From assembly GCA_026706635.1 (NCBI GenBank), contig JAPOYJ010000055.1, positions 23,698-87,697 of the forward strand: a DNA stretch of 64,000 bases. Direction: 5' to 3'. The position numbers were made by a program, and so were the translations under genes. Below the pieces are notes generated by a model. It did not search any database. It was given only the letters and a program-made list of their open reading frames with translations, and was not told the DNA's origin. This document shows, piece by piece, positions 1 through 7,450 of this stretch; positions within the stretch are counted from its first letter, which is position 1; the number at the start of each line of letters is the position of its first letter. This DNA is from Gemmatimonadota bacterium. GTDB lineage: Bacteria > Gemmatimonadota > Gemmatimonadetes > Longimicrobiales > Gaopeijiaceae.

Positions 1-1212
1 GGCGAGTTCGTCGCTCTCGTCGCGCTCCTGATGTCGCTCGTCGCGCTATCGATCGACGCGATGCTCCCGGCGCTCCCCGATATCGGCCGCGACCTGGGGG
101 TCGCGCGACGCAACGACACGCAGCACGTCATCACGGCGATCTTCCTCGGGATCGCCCTCGGCCAGATCCTCTTTGGTCCGCTATCGGACCGTATCGGGCG
201 CAGGCCGACGATCGCCGCAGGGCTGCTGACCTACATGGCGGGGTGCCTGGTGAGCATGCTGGCCTCCACATTTCCGATGATGATCGCTGGCCGCGTCCTG
301 CAGGGGATAGGGGTCGCAGCGCCCAGGATCGTCACCATCGCCATGGTGCGCGACCGGTACGAAGGTCGGCAGATGGCGCGTCTGATGTCGCTGGCCATGT
401 CGATCTTCATCCTCGTGCCCACCGTCGCGCCGGCGCTCGGCCAGGCGATCCTCTGGATAGGGGACTGGCGCTCGATCTTCGCGGCCATCCTCTCCGTCGC
501 CGCCCTTGCGCTGGCGTGGTTCTGGCTCCGACAGCCCGAGACGCTTCCCGCCGCCCGGCGGCTACCCCTGTCCTTCCTCGCCGTCGGCCGGGCCGCGCTC
601 GAGGTGGTCCGATCGCGCGTGGCGCTCAGCTACACCCTCGCCACCGGATTCGTCTTCGCCCCATTCCTGGCGTACCTGAGCTCGTGCGAGCAGATACTTC
701 GGGACGTCTACGACGCCGGATCGCTCTTTGCGCTCTGGTTCGGAGTCCTGTCGCTGGCATTCGGGTGCGCCTCCCTGCTGAACGGACGGCTGGTGGTGGA
801 GCACGGGATGCGACGCCTCGCGCGGGCGGCCGCCCTGACGATGACCGTGGTGTCGGCGGCGTTCCTGGCGCTCTCCTTCGCCTTCGCGGGAGTGCCCGCC
901 TTCTGGCTCATGATGGCGTACCTGCTCGCCGTCTTCTTCTGCATCGGGCTCCTCTTCGGGAATCTGAACGCCCTGGCGATGGCGCCATTGGGGCACATCG
1001 CAGGGGTGGGCGCAGCCGTCGTCGCCTCCCTCACGACCTTCATCGGACTACCGCTCGGAGCTCTCGTGGGTCAGAGCTTCGACGGGACGATGTACTGGCA
1101 GACCGCCGCCTTCGCCCTGGCGGGCGCGGGGGTGCTCTGGGCTATCCGGCGGGCGGAGGGGTCGCGCCCGGCCTTGCGCCTACGTCCGCGGAAGCGCCGC
1201 GCCGGACGCTAG
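1..1212 (+). CDS. Bcr/CflA-type multidrug MFS transporter, 5' end cut off by window edge
   Basis: Inner-membrane major facilitator superfamily exporter, proton-coupled and probably acting on drugs or small hydrophobic compounds. The frame is open from base 1, so the true start lies upstream; the first visible in-frame ATG is at 31, inside the first transmembrane helix. Family marks are SIDAMLPALPDIG in helix 1, the loop motif GPLSDRIGRRP after helix 2, and RVLQGIG in helix 4, all typical of the Bcr/CflA subfamily. About 12 hydrophobic segments follow and the protein ends in an Arg-rich tail. The stop codon TAG at 1210-1212 is also the first triplet of a dispersed repeat copy. Substrate cannot be told from sequence. 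Confidence 0.88.
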   Translation, partial: GEFVALVALLMSLVALSIDAMLPALPDIGRDLGVARRNDTQHVITAIFLGIALGQILFGPLSDRIGRRPTIAAGLLTYMAGCLVSMLASTFPMMIAGRVLQGIGVAAPRIVTIAMVRDRYEGRQMARLMSLAMSIFILVPTVAPALGQAILWIGDWRSIFAAILSVAALALAWFWLRQPETLPAARRLPLSFLAVGRAALEVVRSRVALSYTLATGFVFAPFLAYLSSCEQILRDVYDAGSLFALWFGVLSLAFGCASLLNGRLVVEHGMRRLARAAALTMTVVSAAFLALSFAFAGVPAFWLMMAYLLAVFFCIGLLFGNLNALAMAPLGHIAGVGAAVVASLTTFIGLPLGALVGQSFDGTMYWQTAAFALAGAGVLWAIRRAEGSRPALRLRPRKRRAGR

Positions 1213-1268
1213 GAGTCCGCGGATGCAGCGCGCCTCCTGCCGCCAGAACTTTGTCCATGGGCTCCTAG
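1210..1268 (-). repeat. Dispersed element, short deletion derivative (copy A)
   Basis: On the plus strand it starts with TAGGAGTCCGCGGAT, which is the reversed right end of the element, and finishes with a reversed left end (TTTGTCCATGGGCTCCTAG). The interior, including the central hairpin, is missing. Its first triplet is the stop codon of the upstream transporter gene. Its last four bases, CTAG, are shared with the next copy. Confidence 0.75.
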
Positions 1269-2047
1269 GAGTCCGTGGATGAACCCTGGCGAGCACCGAG
1301 AGGCGCGAAGCGCCGGGCTGGCTGTTACGGCCAAAGCCACCCGAAGACGCCCCCGGTCAGGAGCGCGTAGATCAGCCCGTCGAGCATGTTGCGCGCGGTC
1401 GTGCCCCAGCTCTGCCCGAACCAGATCGAACGTATGGGAGCACCCAGGGCGTATCCCGCGAACGCGGTTATGCTCGCGTACCGGAAGACATCCATGTACT
1501 CGGCGCCGGGACCGTTCGCCATAGCCGCCACGTAGCCGGCGAAGATGCTCACGACGGCGCAGTAGAGGAACCAGAGCGTCATCTGCTTGGACATTCCCGT
1601 GCCAGGCGGCATCACGGAGAGCATCACCGAGGGGCCGCGCTCGGCCTTCGCGCGGAACTCCTCGCTCCCCATCTCCTTGACGCTGTCCGCCTTCGGGGCG
1701 ACGTAGTCGCCGGGGGCGAGGTCGAAGCCGCGCAGCGCCTCCAGGAGGCCGTCCTCGTCGGGGGCCCGCTTGTAGTCGCGCGAGTGGTAGCCGAGCAGCA
1801 TGTGGATGACCGTGCTGGCCGCGAAGGCGGCCGCCGCCGATAGCAGGACGGGAAGCCAGAGCGAGAGCGTGGGGACCATGACGGGCTCCTTGGGCCGGAG
1901 GAGGGAGGGTTGCGTGCGGGGCCAAGGTACTGGCGGCGCGGTCGTGCGGAAAGGGGCGGCCCTGTCGGGTGCGGGGAGACGAGCGAAGCGGTCCAGAAGG
2001 GATGCAGCGCGCCTCCTGCGGTGGGAGGTTTGTCCACGGGCTGCTAG
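1265..2047 (-). mobile_element. Dispersed element copy enclosing a membrane-protein gene (copy B, composite)
   Basis: Read on the minus strand, it starts with the left module (TAGCAGCCCGTGGACAAAC, then the GCATCC and GCTTCGCTC landmarks, 2047-1978). It then contains the whole gene at 1879-1325 and ends in the right module (CTCGGTGCTCGC, then ATCCACGGACTCCTAG, about 1322-1265). The two modules are in the same relative order and orientation as in the complete 180-bp copy at 8648-8827, so the gene occupies the place of the central hairpin. Two independent half-copies flanking an old gene would look the same; the composite reading is inference. Confidence 0.5.
1325..1879 (-). CDS. Conserved hypothetical membrane protein (184 aa)
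   Basis: I do not recognise the family. One hydrophobic helix lies at the N-terminus (residues about 5-27), then about 55 soluble residues rich in charged positions, then three or four hydrophobic segments to the C-terminus (from MTLWFLYCAVVS onward). ATG at 1879 is chosen because it opens directly onto the first helix and has GGAGG-like sequence just upstream on the coding strand; the longer upstream reading frame is repeat sequence. The gene lies between the left and right modules of a dispersed element, and its TAA stop falls at the edge of the right module. Nothing in the sequence points to a transposition function. Confidence 0.7.
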   Translation of the reverse strand: MVPTLSLWLPVLLSAAAAFAASTVIHMLLGYHSRDYKRAPDEDGLLEALRGFDLAPGDYVAPKADSVKEMGSEEFRAKAERGPSVMLSVMPPGTGMSKQMTLWFLYCAVVSIFAGYVAAMANGPGAEYMDVFRYASITAFAGYALGAPIRSIWFGQSWGTTARNMLDGLIYALLTGGVFGWLWP

Positions 2048-2056
2048 ATTGATCCC

Positions 2057-2401
2057 ATGAACGAGCTGGCGAGCAGGAGGTGCGAGGCGTGTCGCGCGGG
2101 GTCGCCCCCCGCCACCGATGCCGAACGTGCGGAGTACGGCAGGCTGGTCCCGGATTGGGAGATCGTGGAGAAGGGCGGCGTGCCCAGGCTCGAGCGGGTC
2201 TTCAAATTCGGCGACTTCGTCTCGGCGATCGCCTTCTCGAACCGGGTGGGCGAGATCGCCGAGGAGGAGGGACACCACCCGGCGATCCTCACCGAGTGGG
2301 GGCGCGTCACCGTCGCCTGGTGGACGCACAAGATCCGCAACCTGCATGTGAACGACTTCGTGATGGCGGCGAAGACCGACGGCCTCTACCCCTCCAGGTA
2401 G
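2057..2401 (+). CDS. phhB: 4a-hydroxytetrahydrobiopterin dehydratase (pterin-4a-carbinolamine dehydratase)
   Basis: Dehydrates 4a-hydroxy-tetrahydrobiopterin so the pterin cofactor of aromatic amino acid hydroxylases can be recycled. The 114-aa length is normal for the family. The diagnostic block EEEGHHPAIL and the following WWTHKIRNLHVNDFVMA carry the active-site histidines. The N-terminus has a CxxC pair (CEAC) of unclear meaning. The ATG lies 10 bases after the outer CTAG of a dispersed repeat, so its 5' leader is essentially repeat sequence. No phenylalanine hydroxylase gene is in the window, so the substrate source is unknown. Confidence 0.93.
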   Translation: MNELASRRCEACRAGSPPATDAERAEYGRLVPDWEIVEKGGVPRLERVFKFGDFVSAIAFSNRVGEIAEEEGHHPAILTEWGRVTVAWWTHKIRNLHVNDFVMAAKTDGLYPSR

Positions 2402-2489
2402 TCTGCACCCACCGCGCCCAGGGGCGTCGCGCCCGGGCGTCAGAGCGCGCCGCCACCCCCGGCGCCGAACGGCGCCTGCCCCCTCCGCG

Positions 2490-4037
2490 TCACCTTCCGT
2501 CCTCTTCCACTGCCGCCTCCGTGCCGCCAGCGACCATGCGCACGTGGGAGGTTTGTCCACGGGCTGCTAGGTCGTCCGCCGGCACCCAGTCGCCGCCAAG
2601 GGCGCGGTGCACCGCGAGGCGGGCCAGCGCCAGGTCGCGTGTCGAGGCCGCGAAGGCCGCCTCCACCCCCAGGAGCGCCCGCCGCGAGTCGAGGTAGTCC
2701 CCGTAGCTGGCGATCCCGCCCAGGTAGCGCTCCCGGAACAGGTCGGCGGAGGCCAGCGCCTCCTCCCGGCGCGACTCCAGGAGCGAGTGGCGCCTCCCCT
2801 CCTCGGTGAGGGCCGCGAGCGCCCCCTCGACCTCGTGCACCGCCGTCACCACGGTGCGACCGAAGGCGGCGGCCGCCTCCCTGAATCTGGCCTCGGCCAG
2901 GGCGATGTTCTTGCGTATGCGGCCGCCCTGGAAGATCGGCGCCGTGAGGTTCCCGACCAGATTCCGGAACCACTGGTCAACATCGAGGAGGCCATCGGTA
3001 TCCGCAGACTGCAACCCGATGGTGCCCGCAAGCGACAGGTTGGGGAGCTGCTCCGCCCGACGCGCCCCGATCGCGAAGCGGGCCGCGTCGAGGCGCTGCC
3101 CGGCGGCCCGGACGTCGGGGCGCTGATAGAGGAGCGTGGCCGGCAGTCCAGCCGCCACCGGGTCGGCCGTCACCGTCGGCTGGGTCGCCGCGGGCAGGAG
3201 GGCTAGCAGATCGTCGCGGTAGCCGCCCAGGAGCACGGCGAGGCGACCCTCGGCGTGCACCAGCATCGTCCTGAGCTGCGGCAGCCCGGCCTGGGCGCTC
3301 CGCACATCGACGCGCAGGGCGCGCAGCTCGAGCGAGCTCGCCAGCCCGCTCTCGTACCGCTCCTCGGCCATCGCCTCGCGCTCCCCGAGCACCACGACCA
3401 GCTCCTCGGCCAACGACACTTGGCGGCGCAGATCGGCGATCTCGAAGTAGGTGGCGATCGCGGTCGCGAGCACCCCGATGCGGGCGGCGTGGTAGTCCGA
3501 CTCGGTGGCGAGGTACTGGGCACCAGCCGCGGCGGCGTCGTTGCGCGCGCGACCCCAGAAGTCGATCTCGTAGGCGAAGTCGACGCCCAGCGAGTAGGTC
3601 GTCACCCCGAGCCGCTCCGGAGGCTCAACGCCTTCGGGCAGGAACTCCCCGATCTGCTGGCCAAAGCCCGTGTTGCCCGGCGTGTCCTGGTCGGAGGCTG
3701 TTCCGGTCACCTGTAGCGCAGGCATCAGACGTGCCCGCGCGATCCCCGCCTGGGCCCTGGCCTGCTGCACCCGTGCGACCGCCATCCCGAGGTCGAAGTT
3801 GGAGGCAAGCACCGAGTCGACCACCTCGTTCAGCGCGGAGTCGCCAAAGCCCTCCCACCAGCGCCGCGCATCGTAGTCGTCGGCGAGCTCGCTCCCCGCA
3901 AAGGAGCTCGGCATCTCCACAACCGCCTCGGGAACCGAGGGAGCCGGGGTGAAGGAGCATGCGAGGAGCAGAGGGACGACCGCCGCGGTCATCGCCGCAG
4001 GCGGTCCACGGAGCGTTCTGGAGGTGGCCATCCCCAT
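2490..4037 (-). CDS. NodT/TolC-family outer-membrane efflux channel lipoprotein
   Basis: Outer-membrane exit duct of a tripartite efflux pump. The N-terminus has a signal peptide with lipobox LLLACS (Cys near residue 27), so it is lipid-anchored, as usual for NodT/OprM-like proteins. Two long alternating alpha-helical/beta repeats follow, with the typical APIFQGGRI and QRPDVRAA motifs. ATG at 4037 is preferred because the longer frame overlaps the upstream aminotransferase gene. No matching inner-membrane pump or membrane fusion protein is adjacent; the nearest exporter is the Bcr/CflA gene at 1-1212. The C-terminus is odd: the last 25 or so residues come from a dispersed repeat and what lies beyond it, replacing the family's normal end. 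Confidence 0.9.
   Translation of the reverse strand: MGMATSRTLRGPPAAMTAAVVPLLLACSFTPAPSVPEAVVEMPSSFAGSELADDYDARRWWEGFGDSALNEVVDSVLASNFDLGMAVARVQQARAQAGIARARLMPALQVTGTASDQDTPGNTGFGQQIGEFLPEGVEPPERLGVTTYSLGVDFAYEIDFWGRARNDAAAAGAQYLATESDYHAARIGVLATAIATYFEIADLRRQVSLAEELVVVLGEREAMAEERYESGLASSLELRALRVDVRSAQAGLPQLRTMLVHAEGRLAVLLGGYRDDLLALLPAATQPTVTADPVAAGLPATLLYQRPDVRAAGQRLDAARFAIGARRAEQLPNLSLAGTIGLQSADTDGLLDVDQWFRNLVGNLTAPIFQGGRIRKNIALAEARFREAAAAFGRTVVTAVHEVEGALAALTEEGRRHSLLESRREEALASADLFRERYLGGIASYGDYLDSRRALLGVEAAFAASTRDLALARLAVHRALGGDWVPADDLAARGQTSHVRMVAGGTEAAVEEDGR
2541..2570 (-). repeat. Dispersed element, left-end fragment (copy C)
   Basis: Reversed left end only: GTGGGAGGTTTGTCCACGGG followed by CTGCTAG. 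It lies inside the 3' end of the NodT-like gene, whose reading frame runs straight through it and takes about nine residues (LAARGQTSH) from the repeat. Confidence 0.75.
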
Positions 4038-4041
4038 GAGC

Positions 4042-5214
4042 CTATCCACGAGGCGCACGCCCACGCAAGGACGAGGACGAGGAGGCGGCGACCACCCCGC
4101 GCACGGCCCGCTCCAGCCGCTCGACCGTACGGTCCACGTTCAGCAGCTTGTCGAGCCCGAAGAGGCCCACCCGAAATGTCGCCATCCCCTCCGGCTCGCC
4201 GCACCTGAGCGGGACCCCCGGCGCGATCCGCACCCCGAACTCGGCGAAGAGGCTGCCATCGTGGATCGACGGGTCGTCGGTGTGGTGGACGACCACCGAC
4301 GCCGCCCCGAAGCCGGGCGCCGCCACGCTCCTGAAGCCGCTCCCGGAGATCACCTGGCGCACCCGCCGCCCGAGCTCCAGCTGTCTCTCGGCGCATTCGC
4401 CGAGGCCTATTGCCTCGGTCTCAACCATTGATCTTGACAGAATCTCCAGGGAATCTGTCGGCATAGTGGCGTGGTAGGCGTGGGCGCCGGCCTCGTACCT
4501 CTCCATGATCCAGAGCCACTGGCTCAGGCCGCAGCTGAAGGCTGTGTCGGCCTTCGGGTCCACCCGTCTGGCCGCCCGCTCGGAGAGCATCACCAGCCCG
4601 GCGCACGGAGGGCTGCTCCAGCTCTTCTGCGGGGCGCTGATCAGCACGTCGACGCCGAGCTCGCGCATGTCCACCCACGACGCTCCGGAGGCGACGCAGT
4701 CGAGGACGAAGAGAGCGCCGGCGGAGCGCGCGGCTGCGCCGACCTCGCGAAGGTAGCCGTCGGGCAGGAGGATTCCCGATGCGGTCTCGACGTGGGGAGC
4801 GAAGACGACCTCGATCTCGGCCTCGCGGATCGCCGTCGCCACCTCGCCCACTGGCGACGGGGCGAAGCTCGGGGCGGCACCCCCGTCGATCGGACGGGCC
4901 CTCAGCACGGTCTCGCCGGCCGGGATCGAGCCCGCCTCGAAGATCTGCGTCCACCGGTAGCTGAACCAGCCATTCCGGACGACGAGACAGCGCCTGCCGG
5001 TCCCGAACTGCCGCGCCACGGCCTCCATGGCGTAGGTGCCCCCGCCTGGGACTACCGCGACCCGGTCGGCGCCGTACACCCCCTTCAGAGTCGCCGACAG
5101 CCTCCGCATGACGCGGCGGAAGCTGCCCGACATGTGGTTCAGAGCCCTATCGTTGTAGACGACGGAGTACTCCAGCAGCCTGGCGGCCTCCGCCGAAGAC
5201 GAGCTGTCAGTCAT
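4042..5214 (-). CDS. Class V PLP-dependent aminotransferase (alanine/serine-glyoxylate type)
   Basis: Fold-type I pyridoxal phosphate enzyme of the serine-pyruvate/alanine-glyoxylate aminotransferase group. Visible marks are the cofactor-phosphate loop VPGGGTYAMEA (near residue 60), the Asp-containing LFVLDCVAS, and ISAPQKSWSSPP, whose Lys should form the Schiff base. ATG at 5214 is chosen over an upstream GTG at 5220 because GGGGAGG sits five bases before it. Length (390 aa) is normal. The NodT-like gene starts four bases downstream, so the two may be cotranscribed. The exact amino donor cannot be assigned. Confidence 0.85.
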   Translation of the reverse strand: MTDSSSSAEAARLLEYSVVYNDRALNHMSGSFRRVMRRLSATLKGVYGADRVAVVPGGGTYAMEAVARQFGTGRRCLVVRNGWFSYRWTQIFEAGSIPAGETVLRARPIDGGAAPSFAPSPVGEVATAIREAEIEVVFAPHVETASGILLPDGYLREVGAAARSAGALFVLDCVASGASWVDMRELGVDVLISAPQKSWSSPPCAGLVMLSERAARRVDPKADTAFSCGLSQWLWIMERYEAGAHAYHATMPTDSLEILSRSMVETEAIGLGECAERQLELGRRVRQVISGSGFRSVAAPGFGAASVVVHHTDDPSIHDGSLFAEFGVRIAPGVPLRCGEPEGMATFRVGLFGLDKLLNVDRTVERLERAVRGVVAASSSSSLRGRAPRG

Positions 5215-5249
5215 GCGCACCTCCCCATGGAATCGCGTCCCGAGTACGT

Positions 5250-5286
5250 TAGCAGTCCTGGGTAATCTCGCCCGAGCACCGAGAGG
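5250..5286 (-). repeat. Dispersed element, right-end fragment supplying a ribosome-binding site (copy O)
   Basis: TAGCAGTCCTGGGTAATCTC then CCGAGCACCGAGAGG matches the reversed right module, including the palindrome-like CTCGCGCGAG core in slightly altered form. The final GAGAGG is the only Shine-Dalgarno-like sequence for the gene starting at 5290. Confidence 0.7.
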
Positions 5287-5289
5287 AAA

Positions 5290-6072
5290 ATGAAGAAGAA
5301 CATCTCGGCACCGGCGCTCGTCGTCCTGGCAGCCCTCGCAGCCTCCTGCGACCGCTCATCCGTGGCGGAGCTGGAGTACGTGGTGGAGCGGACGCTGCCG
5401 CACGACTCGACGGCGTACACCCAGGGGCTGCTACTCCACGACGGCTCCCTCTTCGAGAGCACCGGCCAGTACGGCCGCTCGAGCCTGCGGAGGGTCGCGA
5501 TCGCCACGGGGCGCGTCCTGGCCCGTCACGACCTGGCGGACGACCACTTCGGCGAGGGGCTGGCGCTGGTGGGCGACCGCCTCGTCCAGCTGACCTGGAA
5601 GGCGGGTCTGGCCTTCGTCTACGAGCTCGCGACGCTGGCGCCCGTCGACACCTTCACCTACGAAGGCGAAGGGTGGGGGCTCTGCCACGACGGCGAGCGG
5701 CTGGTCATGTCCGACGGGAGCAGCTCCCTCGATATGCGCGACCCGGCGACCTTCGAGCTCACCGGTTCGCTCAGGGTCACTCGCGATGGGTACTCGGTGG
5801 CTGGCCTGAACGAGCTCGAGTGCGTGGACGGCCACGTCTTCGCCAACATCTACCAGTCGCACGAGATCGTGCGCATCGAGATGGCGACCGGCAAGGTGAC
5901 GGGAGTGATCGACGCCTACTCGCTCGGCCTGCGGGCCGGCCGTCCCGCAGACGCGGACGCGGTGCTGAACGGCATCGCCTACGACGGCGAGTCGGGCGCC
6001 TTCTACCTGACCGGCAAGCACTGGCCGCATCTGTTCGAGGTCGCGATCGAGGGCCACCCCCCGGAGCGCTAG
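5290..6072 (+). CDS. Glutaminyl-peptide cyclotransferase, lipoprotein form
   Basis: Cyclises N-terminal glutamine of peptides or proteins to pyroglutamate, here probably in the periplasm. The 260-aa product belongs to the plant/bacterial type (beta-propeller) family rather than the zinc-dependent animal type: YTQGLLLHDGSLFESTGQYG, FGEGLAL, LNELECVDGHVFANIYQS and LNGIAYD are the family's conserved blocks. The signal peptide ends in a lipobox (LAASC, Cys near residue 20). ATG at 5290 follows GAGAGGAAA, a ribosome-binding site that belongs to a dispersed repeat. The stop is one base from the convergent rho stop. Confidence 0.92.
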   Translation: MKKNISAPALVVLAALAASCDRSSVAELEYVVERTLPHDSTAYTQGLLLHDGSLFESTGQYGRSSLRRVAIATGRVLARHDLADDHFGEGLALVGDRLVQLTWKAGLAFVYELATLAPVDTFTYEGEGWGLCHDGERLVMSDGSSSLDMRDPATFELTGSLRVTRDGYSVAGLNELECVDGHVFANIYQSHEIVRIEMATGKVTGVIDAYSLGLRAGRPADADAVLNGIAYDGESGAFYLTGKHWPHLFEVAIEGHPPER

Positions 6073-6073
6073 C

Positions 6074-7327
6074 CTAAACCCCCTGCGCCATCGCACGCAG
6101 AAACTCGTCGTTGGTGGAGTGCCCGCTCAGCCGGTCGATTACGAATTGAACCGCGTCGGCCGGCGGCATCTCGCCCAGGAAGCGGCGGAGCAGGAAGACC
6201 CGGTTGAGCTCCCTCTGCGTCAGGAGGAGCTCCTCGCGCCGCGTGCCGGACCGGTCGAGATCGATCGCCGGAAAGATGCGCGAGTCCGCGATCTGGCGGT
6301 CCAGCACCAGCTCCATGTTCCCGGTGCCCTTGAACTCCTCGAAGATCACCTCGTCCATGCGGCTCCCGGTCTCGACGAGCGCGGTCGCGACGATCGTGAG
6401 CGAGCCCCCGTGCTCCAGGTGGCGGGCCGAGCCGAAGAAGCGCTTGGGGAGCGCCAGCGAGTTCGCCTCGACACCTCCGGAGAGAACCCGGCCGGAGTGG
6501 GGCGCCAGCCGGTTGTATGCGCGGGCGAGGCGCGTGATCGAGTCGAGGAGGATTACGGCGTCGGTCCCCATCTCGACGCTGCGCTTGGCCTTCTCCAGCA
6601 CGATCTCGGCGACCTGGCGGTGCCGGGTGGCCGGTTCGTCGAAGGTGGAGGCGACCACCTCGCCGCGCGTGGCGGCCTGCATCTCGGATACCTCCTCGGG
6701 GCGCTCGTCCACCAGCAGGACGTAGAGCTCCACCTCCGGGTGGTTCACCGAGATCGATCGCGCCATGTTCCTGAGCAGCGTCGTCTTCCCCGCTCTGGGG
6801 GGCGAGACGATCAGCCCCCTCTGCCCCTTCCCCACCGGTGCGACCAGATCGATGATCCGCATCGCCACATCGCCGCCGGGGACCTCGAGGGCGATCCGGT
6901 CCACTGGGTAGCTGGGCCGCATCGAGTCGAAGCTCGGGCGGGCGCGGGCGGCATCGATCGGCATCCCGTTGACGCGGTCCACGGTGGCGAGCGAGAGGTA
7001 CCTGCCGCCTCTCCGGGGCGGCCGAACCTCTCCAGCCAGGCGGTCGCCCCTGCGCAGCGCAAGCGACTGGACCTGGCCCTTCGCGACCCAGGGATCGGCG
7101 GGGTCGGGCGCGTAGCGCCATTCGGGCGATCGCAGGAATCCCTGCCCGTCGGGGAGCAGATCGAGCACGCCTTCGGCCCTGGGGGCCTCGCCCCGACGCT
7201 CCAGCCCCCTGCAGATGGCAAATAGCAGATCGTGCTTGCGGAGGCCGGGGCGGCGCGGGATCTTCAGCTCTTCCGCGCAGACGTGCAGCTCGGCTAGCGA
7301 CCTACCCTTGAGTTCGGCGAATTCCAT
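6074..7327 (-). CDS. rho: Transcription termination factor Rho
   Basis: RNA-dependent hexameric ATPase that terminates transcription. The 417-aa length is standard. N-terminal Rho domain about residues 1-48, cold-shock-like RNA-binding domain with GVLDLLPDGQGFLRSP about 53-125, and ATPase core from about 135: Walker A SPPRAGKTT near residue 175, Walker B VILLDSITRLARAYN, and the C-terminal EFKGTGNMEL region. ATG at 7327 is chosen because the next upstream residues are not Rho-like and the frame continues into antisense of the M50 gene. No insertion domain is present. Confidence 0.97.
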   Translation of the reverse strand: MEFAELKGRSLAELHVCAEELKIPRRPGLRKHDLLFAICRGLERRGEAPRAEGVLDLLPDGQGFLRSPEWRYAPDPADPWVAKGQVQSLALRRGDRLAGEVRPPRRGGRYLSLATVDRVNGMPIDAARARPSFDSMRPSYPVDRIALEVPGGDVAMRIIDLVAPVGKGQRGLIVSPPRAGKTTLLRNMARSISVNHPEVELYVLLVDERPEEVSEMQAATRGEVVASTFDEPATRHRQVAEIVLEKAKRSVEMGTDAVILLDSITRLARAYNRLAPHSGRVLSGGVEANSLALPKRFFGSARHLEHGGSLTIVATALVETGSRMDEVIFEEFKGTGNMELVLDRQIADSRIFPAIDLDRSGTRREELLLTQRELNRVFLLRRFLGEMPPADAVQFVIDRLSGHSTNDEFLRAMAQGV

Positions 7328-7450
7328 CCAGAGACACCGCCGGGGATCTGCGAACGAAGGCGCGACGCCGGAGCGCTCACCTCGAAAAGGGAGACGGGGG
7401 TGCCAGCGCACGACCTCCTCCCACACGTCGATAGAATCGCGAGGATAGCG

